Source: Paenibacillus peoriae KCTC 3763 (GTDB lineage: Bacteria > Bacillota > Bacilli > Paenibacillales > Paenibacillaceae). Taken from it: DNA of 64,000 nt. This document shows positions 1 through 8,219 of the stretch, piece by piece (the stretch's first letter is position 1; each line of letters starts with the position of its first letter). The translations under genes and the position numbers were made by a program. The notes under the pieces were generated by a model. The model was not told the origin of the DNA and did no database searches. It saw nothing but the letters and a program-made list of their open reading frames with translations. The stretch covers positions 62,001 to 126,000 of the forward strand of contig NZ_AGFX01000029.1 of NCBI RefSeq assembly GCF_000236805.1. The letters run 5' to 3'.

Positions 1-4
1 TTAC

Positions 5-130
5 TAGACTAAAGGTGTATAAACTGTTTGCATTCTCTTCATTCTAACAAAATAAGTGCGGCCTCCAAAAAGCTTGGACACCGCGCTGTGCTTAAGTCTA
101 CTAAAATGCTGGTGAACGGGAATTAAACCC
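5..130 (-). repeat. Degenerate tRNA-Thr 3'-end plus terminator copy (copy A)
   Basis: On the minus strand this reads as the end of the tRNA-Thr T-arm and acceptor, the tRNA terminator hairpin and a trailing CTTTAGT segment. It matches the sequence around the intact tRNA at 11172..11243 but has several substitutions (for example in the T-arm around 110..130). One GTTTGCA heptamer survives next to it near position 29. It is the oldest-looking member of a series of five, and I read it as an old attachment site left by integration at the tRNA. Confidence 0.7.
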
Positions 131-209
131 CATTCCCTGATATGGTTCATTTCATACTTTCAGGCTGCTTTAATCTTTAATCACCGATGCTTTCGGATTC
201 TGCTAGTAC

Positions 210-1100
210 CTATGTTATTGAATATGGAATCTTGGATATGCACCGTGAAAAAGCCATGTTTAATAGTTCCTGATTGTAAACCGAATACTTGCGGTTTTGA
301 TCCAGCACCCAATTCACAAATCCCAAAGCTCTAACGTAACTATTATAATCATTTGCATTCACATTAAACTGAAGTATATCCACCATGATCTGATTTTCTT
401 CATCTGATAATTCCAAGCCCATCTGGCTAAACTGTCTTTGTCGAATTCTCCGGGCGGTAACGTCTTGTATTGCCCTGTGCTGAATGGACACTTGTCCTTT
501 ATGTTGACGATAATACAATAAATTTATAGGAAGGTTAACCATTTGTATTTGAGAGGCTAATCGGTTCCACAACTCATAGTCTTCGGCATGGGGATAATTA
601 CTATCATACTGAACGCCTAGCCGATGAACCATGCTATTGCGCATTATTATGGCAGGATGACAGATGCAGCAATGAAAAAGCAATCATGTTCTAATTTCTT
701 CATGACTGGCTGGATTAAATCTAGTCACTCTTCCTATTGAAGTAGTATAAGCACCACCGCATAGATCAATCGAGGGGTTTTGATCCATGAATGATATTTG
801 CACAGCTAGCCGTTCTGGCGTAGAAATATCATCACTATCCATTCGAACGATGTAGTCGCCTGTTGCCATATTTAAACCTTCGTTTAGCGTAGCTACCAAC
901 CCTCTATTTGGACTATGGAAGATCTTAATTACCCTAGGATCCGTTATTTGTGAAATAAGATAAGCAGATCCATCTGTGGAACCATCATCAATCAGAATTA
1001 ACTCAAAATCCGAATAGGTTTGAACTAAAATACTGTGTACTGCCTCCAAAACAAATGCCGCATTATTATAAACTGGCAGTATAACTGAAGCTCGTGGCAT
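210..1100 (-). pseudogene. Family 2 glycosyltransferase split by one in-frame TGA
   Basis: The upstream half (684..1100) has a GT2 N-terminus: ASVILPVYN, the ILIDDGSTDGS nucleotide-binding loop and a MDSDD metal-binding motif. The downstream half (210..683) continues in exactly the same frame with CHPAIIMR and HAEDYELWNRL, typical of the GT2 acceptor region. The only break is TGA at 684..686, directly followed by TTG; a CGA to TGA change (Arg to stop) would explain it. A GGGGGG ribosome site precedes the ATG. Intact, it would be a roughly 296-residue enzyme adding a sugar to a surface glycan. Readthrough, or restart at the TTG, is possible but less likely than inactivation. It lies alone between tRNA copies A and B. 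Confidence 0.85.
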
Positions 1101-1251
1101 AAAAATCCCCCCTCTAGTTAGTCATTTTATAACAATCAATTTTAGTATTTGTGAGAAAAAGTCTCCACACATTTAGCACACGATAACCACAAATATTATT
1201 AAATACGCTACAATATATGTATTTGGACTATTGGTAGACAGGACTAATCGG

Positions 1252-1360
1252 TAACAAAAAAGCACGGCTTCCAAAAGCCGGGAAGCCGTGCTGTGCTTAC
1301 GATTGTAAGGATGCTGGTGAAGGGCATTGCGCCCCCGGGCTACGCATTACGAGTGCGTTG
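1252..1360 (-). repeat. tRNA-Thr 3'-half plus terminator copy (copy B)
   Basis: This copy retains the anticodon arm, T-arm and acceptor 3' strand of tRNA-Thr(CGT) on the minus strand, followed by the terminator hairpin (about 1261..1294). Identity to the intact tRNA begins just before the anticodon stem and is lost immediately upstream, so the 5' half is absent. The T-arm has changed to GGGGGCGCAATGCCC, while the terminator stem stays paired. It marks the border between two island slices. Confidence 0.8.
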
Positions 1361-1482
1361 AAATAGAGTTTTGATGGGTTTTACAAGACTCCTATAGCCT
1401 ATCCACAATAAACAAGGTTCCGTAAGGTATTACAGATATCGATATTTTGGTATAAGATTGAATAGAAGAAAAGTCAGGATAA

Positions 1483-1530
1483 AATAAAGCGAAATACCCT
1501 GTCATAGAGAACAGGGTATTTCGCTTTATT
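1483..1530 (-). terminator. Terminator of the discoidin/FnIII protein gene
   Basis: A perfect 20-base inverted repeat (1483..1502 and 1511..1530) with an 8-base loop. It overlaps the stop codon of the 1526..2968 gene, and its A/T-rich ends allow it to work in both directions. Confidence 0.85.
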
Positions 1531-2968
1531 TAGAGTATTCACTTACTTCAAACGTCAGAATGCGATCATACAGCATGTAGTCCTTTCGGCTGCTGAATGG
1601 GCCTTTATTGTTGTCATGCTTGTTAATGGCGTATGAAGCCGATCCAGTTCCTGCCTGCTTACCCTCATACCAAGCAATGAAGTCGTTGACTTCTTTCATG
1701 CTTAGATCGAATTCTTTCTCCAGACCCGTTGTCATAGTGATCACCAGTATGGCACGGTTTCCTGAAGGTTGTGTCGGCTCTGATGGCTCAGGGCCAGGCT
1801 GGGAGGGATTATCTGTTCCTGGATCAGGCTGCAATTCCCCCTGTGGTGTTGCAGATGCTTCATTTGAATTGCTAGTCTCATTACCATCATTAATAGCTGA
1901 TACAACATAATAATATAATGTACCATTTGTAACATTTGTATCCGTATATGTCATAGTTTTAATATTTGTTGCAATCGTTGTATAGGGGCCACCAGGTGTA
2001 AGGGATCTTTTAACGTTATACCCCTTTGAAATAGTTGCAGGCTCCCAAGAAAGATTTATTTGACTTTTGTCCCCAGTTGCAATGAGATTTTCTGGAGCAA
2101 AAGCGTTATACCCTAAAAATTGAAGCTCACCAATCGTCGTTTGGTTGAAGCCATTGTTCCTATTTACGTTAATCCTGTATGTCGCATATGCATTTTTGTT
2201 TACAAAACTGAATGATTTTTTTCCACTAGCCGTCCATCCGGAAATATTATTACGGGTGTCAAGGACAACCCATTTTTTTGAAACTTCATCGAATCCTTCA
2301 AATGTCCATTGTTTTGGTGCACTTTGTGATGCATGTGACGTAGTGGCACTTGCAGCAATAATATATTTATTTACGACTAACGGAGAAGGAAAAGTATAAG
2401 AAAGCCACCCTGTTTGCACATTTGCTGACGTACTCCAATCAGCATAATTAATATCATCAAAAGCCAAATACGGCTCTGCCTTAAAATTCGGAATTTTATA
2501 TACACTACTTGCATTCGCAATTCCGCTTGGTAAAGTATTGGATGTCATTTTAGGAATCAGATCGCTTATGGTCTTGAAACTAAACGAATAACTTTGCTCG
2601 TTCGATACATTATTAGCATACACTAATGCTCCTTTTGGAATTTGAATTGTGTACACCATGTTATCCGAAAGTAAGTCATTAGGTATAATCTTTAATTTTG
2701 AATCATGAATGCTGTAAGTTGCATTGACAACATTCGTTCCGGCAGTAACTTTAATGTCTTTGATATTGTTGCCTGTTCTAATATTTTGATTAAAGGTTAT
2801 GATTGGTATTTTATTTATTGGTACATTGGATTCGTTTGTTTTAGGCTCTATACTTATAATTTCCAACTCATTGACCGTTTGATTTGACGATTCTGCATAG
2901 ACGCCTTGTACAGAAAAAATAGCCGCCAGTAAAAATACAATTAATCCTCTCGCAAATCCTTTTATCAT
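1526..2968 (-). CDS. Secreted modular protein: Big_5, discoidin-like, FnIII, conserved C-terminal domain
   Basis: Residues 1-25 form a signal peptide ending in VYA. About 33-135 fit a bacterial Ig-like (Big_5) domain (SNVPINKIPIITFNQNI). About 145-285 resemble an F5/8 type C discoidin domain (EPYLAFDDINYADWST, TIGELQFLGY). About 290-375 is a fibronectin type III domain (LSWEPATISKGYNVKR). A Pro/Glu/Ser linker follows. The last 75 or so residues (from RAILVITM to TFEVSEY) are closely similar to the end of the divergent neighbour at 3214..4350. No LPXTG or transmembrane anchor is seen, so it is probably extracellular and binds glycans or cell wall. The discoidin and FnIII calls are by pattern; the C-terminal domain has no function I can name. 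Confidence 0.85.
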   Translation of the reverse strand: MIKGFARGLIVFLLAAIFSVQGVYAESSNQTVNELEIISIEPKTNESNVPINKIPIITFNQNIRTGNNIKDIKVTAGTNVVNATYSIHDSKLKIIPNDLLSDNMVYTIQIPKGALVYANNVSNEQSYSFSFKTISDLIPKMTSNTLPSGIANASSVYKIPNFKAEPYLAFDDINYADWSTSANVQTGWLSYTFPSPLVVNKYIIAASATTSHASQSAPKQWTFEGFDEVSKKWVVLDTRNNISGWTASGKKSFSFVNKNAYATYRINVNRNNGFNQTTIGELQFLGYNAFAPENLIATGDKSQINLSWEPATISKGYNVKRSLTPGGPYTTIATNIKTMTYTDTNVTNGTLYYYVVSAINDGNETSNSNEASATPQGELQPDPGTDNPSQPGPEPSEPTQPSGNRAILVITMTTGLEKEFDLSMKEVNDFIAWYEGKQAGTGSASYAINKHDNNKGPFSSRKDYMLYDRILTFEVSEYSK

Positions 2969-3213
2969 ATGGCACCTCCATAGTATATTAAATCTTCTCT
3001 ATACTAAATGGATATGTATGTCAAAGTATCGCGTATGTTGTCGCAAAACAAAAAAAGGATCTATTAGTTATGAACCGGCAGCGGCTTATTACTCTCAGAA
3101 AATTCAAATCCACTATTAAACTTATATTTGAATATATAGACATTAATGTTTAGACATACCATATAAAAATTGCTAAACTCGCATAATAATAAATGCTTAA
3201 AGGAGAGATTAAT

Positions 3214-4350
3214 TTGAAGCGAGTTATTACGTCATTATTACTATTGGGGTTATTTACTCTTATAAGCTTGAGTTCTTCAACATATGCTGCTACAAAAAAC
3301 GTAGTATGGGAAAAGAGCCAGTCTGTTTCAGCCACCGTAGATTCAAATGGAACCAAAGCAAGTGTGGGAAAAACCAAAGGAAAATGGTATTGGGAAGTCG
3401 CAGTAACAGCTCAAGCAAGCACCACAACTGGCATTGGTATCGTCGGTGAAGGTAAACAATATAATGGACCAGGTACAGGAGCTCTTCAGAATTGGATGTA
3501 TTATGCTGCAAACGGAAATACTTTTCCGGGGATTGTTTCTTCTGGAACGACCTACACATTAAAGGATGTTATTGGTGTGGCTTTGAATATGGATGATGAT
3601 AAAATCAGCTGGTATAAGAATGGTGTATTAGTTTATACAAGTACCTTTAAACCAAGCGATCTTCCAGGAGAGATTGTGACTCCTTCGATCACAGGTGGCT
3701 CAGCTGGCAGCTTTTCGTTTGATACAAATTTTGGTGCGACTCCATTCACGTATAGTATTCCAGAAGGGTTCCTCCCCTACCAACAGCCTGAAAATTCATT
3801 AACTCTTTCTGCAACAGGTAATGAAGAAAATATTCAATTGAAGTGGGATGGAATACCAGGAGTTACGACTTATAAAATTGAAAGAGCGTTAACCCCTGGA
3901 GGTCCGTATGAAGAAATAGCCTCTGATATTTCCGGTACATCTTACACTGATAATAAAGTTGAAGAAAACACTACCTATTACTACGTAGTTTCAATAAATA
4001 TCTCATCTACGGATCAAGTTGTATCAAATGAAGCTAATGCTACTACTTTAAAGAAATCCACGCCTGATCCGTCTGAACCTACTGAGCCAAGCGAACCAGC
4101 ACAACCAACTGGTGATCGTGCAATTCTGACTATAACAATGGACAATGGATTTGATAAGGAATTCGATCTGAGCAAAAAAGAACTGAATGCCTTCATCGCT
4201 TGGTATGATGCTAAAGATGCTGGCAGAGGTGCTTCCTTCTTTGCCATCGACAAGCGCAATAATAACAAAGGTCCATTTAGCAACCGCAAGGACTACGTAA
4301 TCTTCAACAAAATCCTTACGTTTGAAGTAAGCGAGTATTCAACTAAATAA
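3214..4350 (+). CDS. Secreted modular protein: SPRY-like domain, FnIII, conserved C-terminal domain
   Basis: The TTG at 3214 is preferred over the ATG at 3193 because AAAGGAGAG lies just before it; it gives a clean signal peptide ending in TYA. About residues 28-195 look like a SPRY/B30.2 fold (KGKWYWEV, IGVALNMDDDKISWYKNG). About 200-285 is an FnIII domain, then a Ser/Glu/Pro linker. The last 75 or so residues nearly repeat those of the 1526..2968 protein (ITM..EFDLS..E.N.FIAWY, NNNKGPFS.RKDY, ILTFEVSEYS). SPRY domains are uncommon in bacterial secreted proteins and normally bind proteins or glycans. The two genes are divergent across 245 bp. Confidence 0.85.
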   Translation: MKRVITSLLLLGLFTLISLSSSTYAATKNVVWEKSQSVSATVDSNGTKASVGKTKGKWYWEVAVTAQASTTTGIGIVGEGKQYNGPGTGALQNWMYYAANGNTFPGIVSSGTTYTLKDVIGVALNMDDDKISWYKNGVLVYTSTFKPSDLPGEIVTPSITGGSAGSFSFDTNFGATPFTYSIPEGFLPYQQPENSLTLSATGNEENIQLKWDGIPGVTTYKIERALTPGGPYEEIASDISGTSYTDNKVEENTTYYYVVSINISSTDQVVSNEANATTLKKSTPDPSEPTEPSEPAQPTGDRAILTITMDNGFDKEFDLSKKELNAFIAWYDAKDAGRGASFFAIDKRNNNKGPFSNRKDYVIFNKILTFEVSEYSTK

Positions 4351-4356
4351 ACAGTA

Positions 4357-4398
4357 AGAAGGACTCTATCCGGCTATACGCCTGTGGAGTCCTTCTTT
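4357..4398 (+). terminator. Terminator after the SPRY/FnIII gene
   Basis: AGAAGGACTC and GAGTCCTTCT form a 10-bp stem followed by TTT, 7 bases after the stop codon. Confidence 0.75.
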
Positions 4399-4448
4399 AG
4401 TTCCCCATCTACCGATACTTCATGCTGGAGAGCCCTAAAACCACTTTA

Positions 4449-4592
4449 CTAAACTAAAGGTTTGCAAACTGTTTGCATTCCCCTTCATTCCAACAAAAAA
4501 AGCGCGGCCTCCAAAAAGCCTAGAAGTCACGCTGTTCTTGAACTTAATAGGATGCTGGTGAAGGGAATTGAACCCCCGACCTACGCATTACA
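4449..4592 (-). repeat. tRNA-Thr 3'-part plus terminator copy (copy C)
   Basis: This is a minus-strand copy of the tRNA-Thr T-arm and acceptor with its terminator, followed by paired GTTTGCA heptamers 11 bases apart near 4461..4478. Identity to the tRNA ends within the anticodon loop (GTAATGCGTAG retained, then unrelated sequence). The terminator stem has mismatches compared with the intact one. I read it as a displaced attachment site. Confidence 0.8.
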
Positions 4593-4648
4593 TGGACATT
4601 GAATGTCACTCTTATTATCCTAAACAATATTTTTCTCTTTAGCGAAAC

Positions 4649-5029
4649 TTATTTCTTGTCGTCTATTCTCCCGTATGCTTCTGCAGTTTCATCTCCTGTA
4701 ATGACTACGTAGAAATACCCCCCACTAGGTACGTCAACATAATCAGTAAATGTTCTCCCGCTCATAAAAGTGTCAAAACTATATGTACCTATTGGACCAT
4801 ATCTGGAGGTACCATCAATAGAATACATAAACATTATTGTGGCTTTACCTGGGCCAGTATAACCACCACGTAATCTAACTTTTCCGCCATTTGTATGAAT
4901 AATGTCACTTTGAGCGTAGGTTTCATTTTTCCACTTTGTTGTGGTTACGTAACTTGAAGCTGAAGCACTTGTAGCAAACATTAGAAAAGCAGCAATCATT
5001 ACCAGCAACATAGGTTTAAACTTTTTCAT
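4649..5029 (-). CDS. Small secreted protein of unknown function
   Basis: A 126-residue protein with a clear signal peptide (MKKFKPMLLVMIAAFLMF, cleavage near SASA). The mature part of about 100 residues is rich in Gly, Tyr and Thr and looks all-beta (GGKVRLRGGYTG, GGYFYVVITGDETAEAYGR). AGGAGG precedes the ATG at a good distance. I do not recognise the family. Its place in the tRNA-Thr island beside other secreted proteins suggests accessory extracellular cargo. Confidence 0.65.
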   Translation of the reverse strand: MKKFKPMLLVMIAAFLMFATSASASSYVTTTKWKNETYAQSDIIHTNGGKVRLRGGYTGPGKATIMFMYSIDGTSRYGPIGTYSFDTFMSGRTFTDYVDVPSGGYFYVVITGDETAEAYGRIDDKK

Positions 5030-5165
5030 ACAGTAAAACCTCCTAGAATATTATTATGATTACATAATAAATCTACTATTCCAAGCGTGTCGAAGTAAGG
5101 GGAAACTTGTCCTGCTAAAAAAGAATCTACCAGCTTTACGCAAGTAGATTCTGCATATTTATCCT

Positions 5166-5278
5166 TTATTTAATGATAAATTCCACTTTCGTTCCATCCT
5201 CATCTCATCTAGCTTGTGACAGACCCATGATCCAGTTCACCGGTTATCACTAGGGTCCGATCCCTTTTATCATAAGAC
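5166..5278 (-). pseudogene. Degraded NucA/NucB-type DNase 3' end fused to a foreign gene start
   Basis: Read on the minus strand, the end encodes DEDGTKVEFIIK and stop, and with small frame corrections GSWV plus a DNR-like segment before it. This parallels the better-kept nucB-type remnant at 10844..11072. Directly upstream, around 5255..5300, is a ribosome site and start (ATGATAAAAGG) almost identical to the start region of the 1526..2968 gene. The remnant thus joins the beginning of one secreted-protein gene to the tail of another, evidence of recombination inside the island. Confidence 0.6.
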
Positions 5279-5291
5279 ACCTCCATAGTAA

Positions 5292-5590
5292 TTTAATTTT
5301 ATCGGTTCTAAAATCAGATATATATCTACCACATGGTTATCTGGCTCATCTAACACTAATGTATTAATCAACGGTCAAGTCGTCGGAAAAATTAATTTTT
5401 CTGGTGCTAATAAGTATAAGAAAAAAGTAATAGTTGAAAAGACGGATTTAAGTTCAGGTGAACACTCATTCAAATTGAGAAATAATGCTACTAACTGTAT
5501 TTTCTTCTACGGTGTGGACATTGAAGTAACTTTAAAACCATTCAATCTAATAGTTATTACCCTATCGACAAAACACCCAATAATCGCATA
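5292..5590 (+). pseudogene. 5'-truncated fragment of a beta-rich, possibly glycan-binding domain
   Basis: The plus strand is open for about 99 codons with no start codon or ribosome site. It reads like a jelly-roll type extracellular domain (GSKIRYIST, LINGQVVGKINFSG, VIVEKTDLSSGEHSF, FYGVDIEV). The pattern is of the kind found at the ends of phage tail or surface proteins, but I cannot name the family. It abuts the fused start and nucB remnant on the other strand, so it is likely scrap from an earlier insertion. Confidence 0.5.
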
Positions 5591-5684
5591 GGTTATTGCC
5601 AAATGCAATCATTGGGCTCAACATTTTACCATCCTTAAAATTGAGTTAAGTGAAGTTGTACTATCCAACAATTCTTTTCACAAA

Positions 5685-5804
5685 TTAAACCCAACATGCT
5701 TTAGTGATTATAACCAACAGAATAAAGAGCACCAAAATTGCTGCTGTGGAAGTCCATACACCGCCGCCATATGCACCTGTGCCTGCACCTTCATATGCAC
5801 CCAT
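5685..5804 (-). CDS. YjcZ-family-like single-pass small protein, 39 residues
   Basis: AAAGGAGG precedes the ATG at 5804. The product starts with a Gly/Tyr-rich segment (MGAYEGAGTGAYGGG) and ends with a single membrane helix (AAILVLFILLVIITK). This is the layout of the YjcZ/SscA-type small sporulation proteins of Bacillales, which help spore coat assembly. A second copy with almost the same helix lies at 41687..41806. The family call rests on pattern; a role in sporulation is inferred. Confidence 0.7.
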   Translation of the reverse strand: MGAYEGAGTGAYGGGVWTSTAAILVLFILLVIITKACWV

Positions 5805-5880
5805 GACTTTAACCTCCTTTATTTGTTGATACCTTAATATATGAATAAATACATTCTGTGACAGGGCATGCAGGTAAACA

Positions 5881-5917
5881 AAAAATACCCCACTAGCTTA
5901 GCTAGTAGGGTATTTAC
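5881..5917 (-). terminator. Terminator of the lysis gene cluster
   Basis: AAATACCC/GGGTATTT plus ACTAGC/GCTAGT form a hairpin with a 3-base loop, just after the holin stop codon on the minus strand. Confidence 0.8.
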
Positions 5918-5935
5918 TATCCCAAACGCTTGGGA

Positions 5936-6175
5936 TTATTCCTGTCGGAAGAAAACTTCAGAATTGTCTGAAGTGGAGTCGGTTCCCGCAGATTTTCCAT
6001 CCACATAAGCCTCGGCCAGAATGTAAGCAACAACCGCACCGAACACACCGATTACGCCAGTCACTTGAATAACTGTGTCATTGTTTGCCCCAAACGCAGT
6101 AAGCAAGCTTGTGATCAGTGCGGCCAGCAGCGCCCAAAACTTACGAGAAGACAGTTTCCGTTTCCAATCCGTCAT
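5936..6175 (-). CDS. Phage holin
   Basis: A 79-residue protein with a short charged N-terminus (MTDWKRKLSSRKFWALLAAL), two membrane helices (about 13-30 and 38-56) and a polar acidic tail. This is the usual small holin layout in Bacillales prophages. Its start overlaps the endolysin stop by one base (TAATG), indicating coupled translation. It would form membrane pores to release the endolysin. With no tail or capsid genes near, this lysis pair is an isolated phage remnant, or one kept for another use. Confidence 0.85.
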   Translation of the reverse strand: MTDWKRKLSSRKFWALLAALITSLLTAFGANNDTVIQVTGVIGVFGAVVAYILAEAYVDGKSAGTDSTSDNSEVFFRQE

Positions 6176-6954
6176 TATGCAGCACCTCCCTTTTTGCTGA
6201 ATACACCAGCCCGGTCGAGTAAAGTGACCAGTCTGTAAAAGTCGTAGCTACCATCATTCGCCGTATCCAACACACCTGCAGCCTTTGCGTTAATACACGC
6301 TTGTTCGGCCCAAGCCGGTACTTTCGCGAGTTCATTTGCGGATTCCAGCGCAATCACACGCTTTTGTAACGCATTAAACGCTGCCTTTTCTTCTGCTGTC
6401 ATAGGCTCATCATCTCCCGTTTTAAGTGAGTTAATCTTAGCCAGCACAGCGTTGAGCTGCGCTTGAGTTGGGCGCTTACCTGCCCGGAAATCTGCCGTAG
6501 AAAGGCCAAAGATCATCTGTATATGGGGCATGTCCTTAAAACTGCGCCAGTCGCCGCCCCACTCGAAGCCCAGCCGCTTTGCTTCTTCGACGACTTCGCT
6601 CCAATCCGGTAGCGAATCCTTATCATCGTCGCGCAGCGTCTCCCACGATACCGTACGACCATCCCGAAGTAGCAGCGCGAAGTCGATTGCGTACCCGAAG
6701 TTATGAATCGAATAGCCCCCGCGTGCTTTCGTCACGACCTGTCCTGACTTAGTGCGTCCTTGAGCAAACAGAGCATCCTGCTCCGCATACGTTCGTAATC
6801 CTTGTGTAATGATGATCCATACATCTCGGTCATAACATCGATCAATGAGGCATTCAGCTGCCTGACGGATGACCGGGTGAAGCCCAAACAGTCGTTTCTC
6901 AGATTTTCTCTTTACTTGCTCCAGTGTCAGCAGCTTTTCCATCTCCCTTCTCAT
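6175..6954 (-). CDS. M15-type peptidase endolysin (L-Ala-D-Glu peptidase-like)
   Basis: Residues about 15-155 match the peptidase M15/VanY-like cell-wall hydrolase domain: RLFGLHPVIRQAAE at the start, ITQGLRTYAEQDALFAQGR, the zinc-binding SIHNFGYAIDFA (SxHxxGxAxD) and DMPHIQM near the end. A linker follows (about 160-200), then an alpha-helical C-terminal segment that probably binds the wall. It would cleave peptidoglycan stem peptides. The start may be 6954 or the Met four codons later, since AAGGGAG lies between them. No signal peptide is present, consistent with release through the adjacent holin. Confidence 0.88.
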   Translation of the reverse strand: MRREMEKLLTLEQVKRKSEKRLFGLHPVIRQAAECLIDRCYDRDVWIIITQGLRTYAEQDALFAQGRTKSGQVVTKARGGYSIHNFGYAIDFALLLRDGRTVSWETLRDDDKDSLPDWSEVVEEAKRLGFEWGGDWRSFKDMPHIQMIFGLSTADFRAGKRPTQAQLNAVLAKINSLKTGDDEPMTAEEKAAFNALQKRVIALESANELAKVPAWAEQACINAKAAGVLDTANDGSYDFYRLVTLLDRAGVFSKKGGAA

Positions 6955-7096
6955 TCAGTTGATGCAGAAACTGCTCCAGCCTAAACGGTAAAGGCACATC
7001 CATTGCGTCCAAATTCTCGGCCAATGATGATCCTTCACGATCAGCATAAAAATAGATTGTCGCTGTCCACTTTCTTATTTTTAGCTCCTGCAACAC
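6899..7096 (-). CDS. Small phage-region protein overlapping the endolysin start
   Basis: A 65-residue reading frame ending 56 bp inside the endolysin gene, so the two could be translationally coupled. The middle (TATIYFYADREGSSLAENLD) looks protein-like and the end is charged. No convincing ribosome site precedes the first start codon, and I do not recognise the family. It may be a truncated phage gene whose 5' end was lost. Confidence 0.4.
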   Translation of the reverse strand: MLQELKIRKWTATIYFYADREGSSLAENLDAMDVPLPFRLEQFLHQLNEKGDGKAADTGASKEKI

Positions 7097-7473
7097 CAGA
7101 AATATAATCTAACGCTATCAATATAAGCAGCACCTGCAGTGGTTTATCACCGTGCCTCTAAAACTATCTACTCTTGGTAAAAGAATCCCACTCTCCCACA
7201 CACAACCTTTGCATTTTTTTGGCTGTTTGGGTGATCCTTTCAAAAGTCAATTAAAAAAGCCACCCAAATGAGTGACTAATATCTGCATATGTATTTATAG
7301 CACCAAAGTAACACAGGCGCTTATTTAAAAGCATTTGTACTTAGTAACTAGAGAGGAATGACAAGACCATTTTACAAATCGCCAGAAATGGCCGTCAAAG
7401 AACAAAAGCCGGACAATACCGGAAAAAGAACGATTAATCCATGATAAACTAACTTTTGCTCATTTTCTCGATA
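7097..7473. other. Non-coding stretch in the phage-derived slice
   Basis: I find no gene with both a reading frame and a ribosome site here. A possible 28-codon plus-strand frame starts near 7358 but has almost no spacing from its AGAGG. The sequence is AT-rich, probably decayed phage DNA. Confidence 0.5.
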
Positions 7474-7644
7474 TTACTTGTCCCACACAGTACGATTGCC
7501 TATATCTTTATCATTCCCCAATGCTTGGATACATTCAGTACAGAACTGGATACCCAATGAAACATGCCTTGATGGTTTGTCGCAATGAATGCAGCATCCC
7601 TCTTTGGCTACCTTCTTTTTACCTGTCTCCTTATCGTAAAACAA
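7474..7644 (-). CDS. Small zinc-ribbon-like protein
   Basis: A TTG start at 7644 follows AAGGAGGGACGGAC, a very good ribosome site. The 56-residue product has two cysteine pairs (CCIHC near residue 17 and CTEC near 35), as in a zinc ribbon, with a Lys-rich N-terminus. Small proteins of this type are common in phages of Bacillales. The function is unknown; metal and nucleic-acid binding are inferences from the cysteines. Confidence 0.6.
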   Translation of the reverse strand: MFYDKETGKKKVAKEGCCIHCDKPSRHVSLGIQFCTECIQALGNDKDIGNRTVWDK

Positions 7645-8219
7645 GTCCGTCCCTCCTTAAATTAAAAAACACGCTGCGGAATTGAAACGCGCAAGGGTTC
7701 TGACCGGGCTGTTAATGTTTCCGCTGGTTAACTGGTTCCTTGCCGCCTGCGCGTGCCATGAAAAATGTGGACGAGGGCCACTCTCCCCCGCATGAAATGA
7801 CTTATCGTTTAACCGCAACCTGCATACTGTGCCGATCTACCGCTGTGCGTTACAGGTGCCCGCTAAGTGATTGCAAGGCTTCACCCTTGTCCGCGGCCAT
7901 ATCCCGGGCCTTCCCTTGCGCGCGCTGGTCAATGCCATCATCCTACGTTGTAGCGTCTCTCTTCCGCCACCACATTCAAAACTACAGAAAAGTCAAAAAG
8001 GCCGACACATTGGCCGACCTGATCACCGGGGCATTAGCGCCTCAATGTGTTCCTTATTTGATTTTCCATGATACAAATTTACCACATCAAAAGTCCAATG
8101 GCAGATCACAAAACAGTCATTACTCATTCAAATAACGGTCATTAAATAAGGCTTTCTCTTCTATATTGTTTTGTGCTCTAATTTTTCAAATTATATCTCA
8201 TAGGAGGAAAAATTAATGA
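7645..8219. other. Region with decayed coding sequence, no intact gene
   Basis: On the minus strand short stretches look coding (for example QRAQGKARDMAADKGEALQS around 7865..7940) but stop codons and frame changes break them every few dozen codons. The 131-codon plus-strand frame at 7740..8135 lacks a ribosome site and has an unlikely composition. Near 8206 an AGGAGGAAAAATTAATG start is followed by only 11 codons, as if a gene's start had been left behind. Confidence 0.5.

Noticed and set aside
7358-7444. 28-codon plus-strand frame after AGAGG
   Set aside because: Spacing of only one base to the ATG and no homology; kept as a note in the non-coding stretch.
7740-8135. 131-codon plus-strand frame in the phage slice
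   Set aside because: No ribosome site, unlikely composition, opposite to decayed coding stretches.
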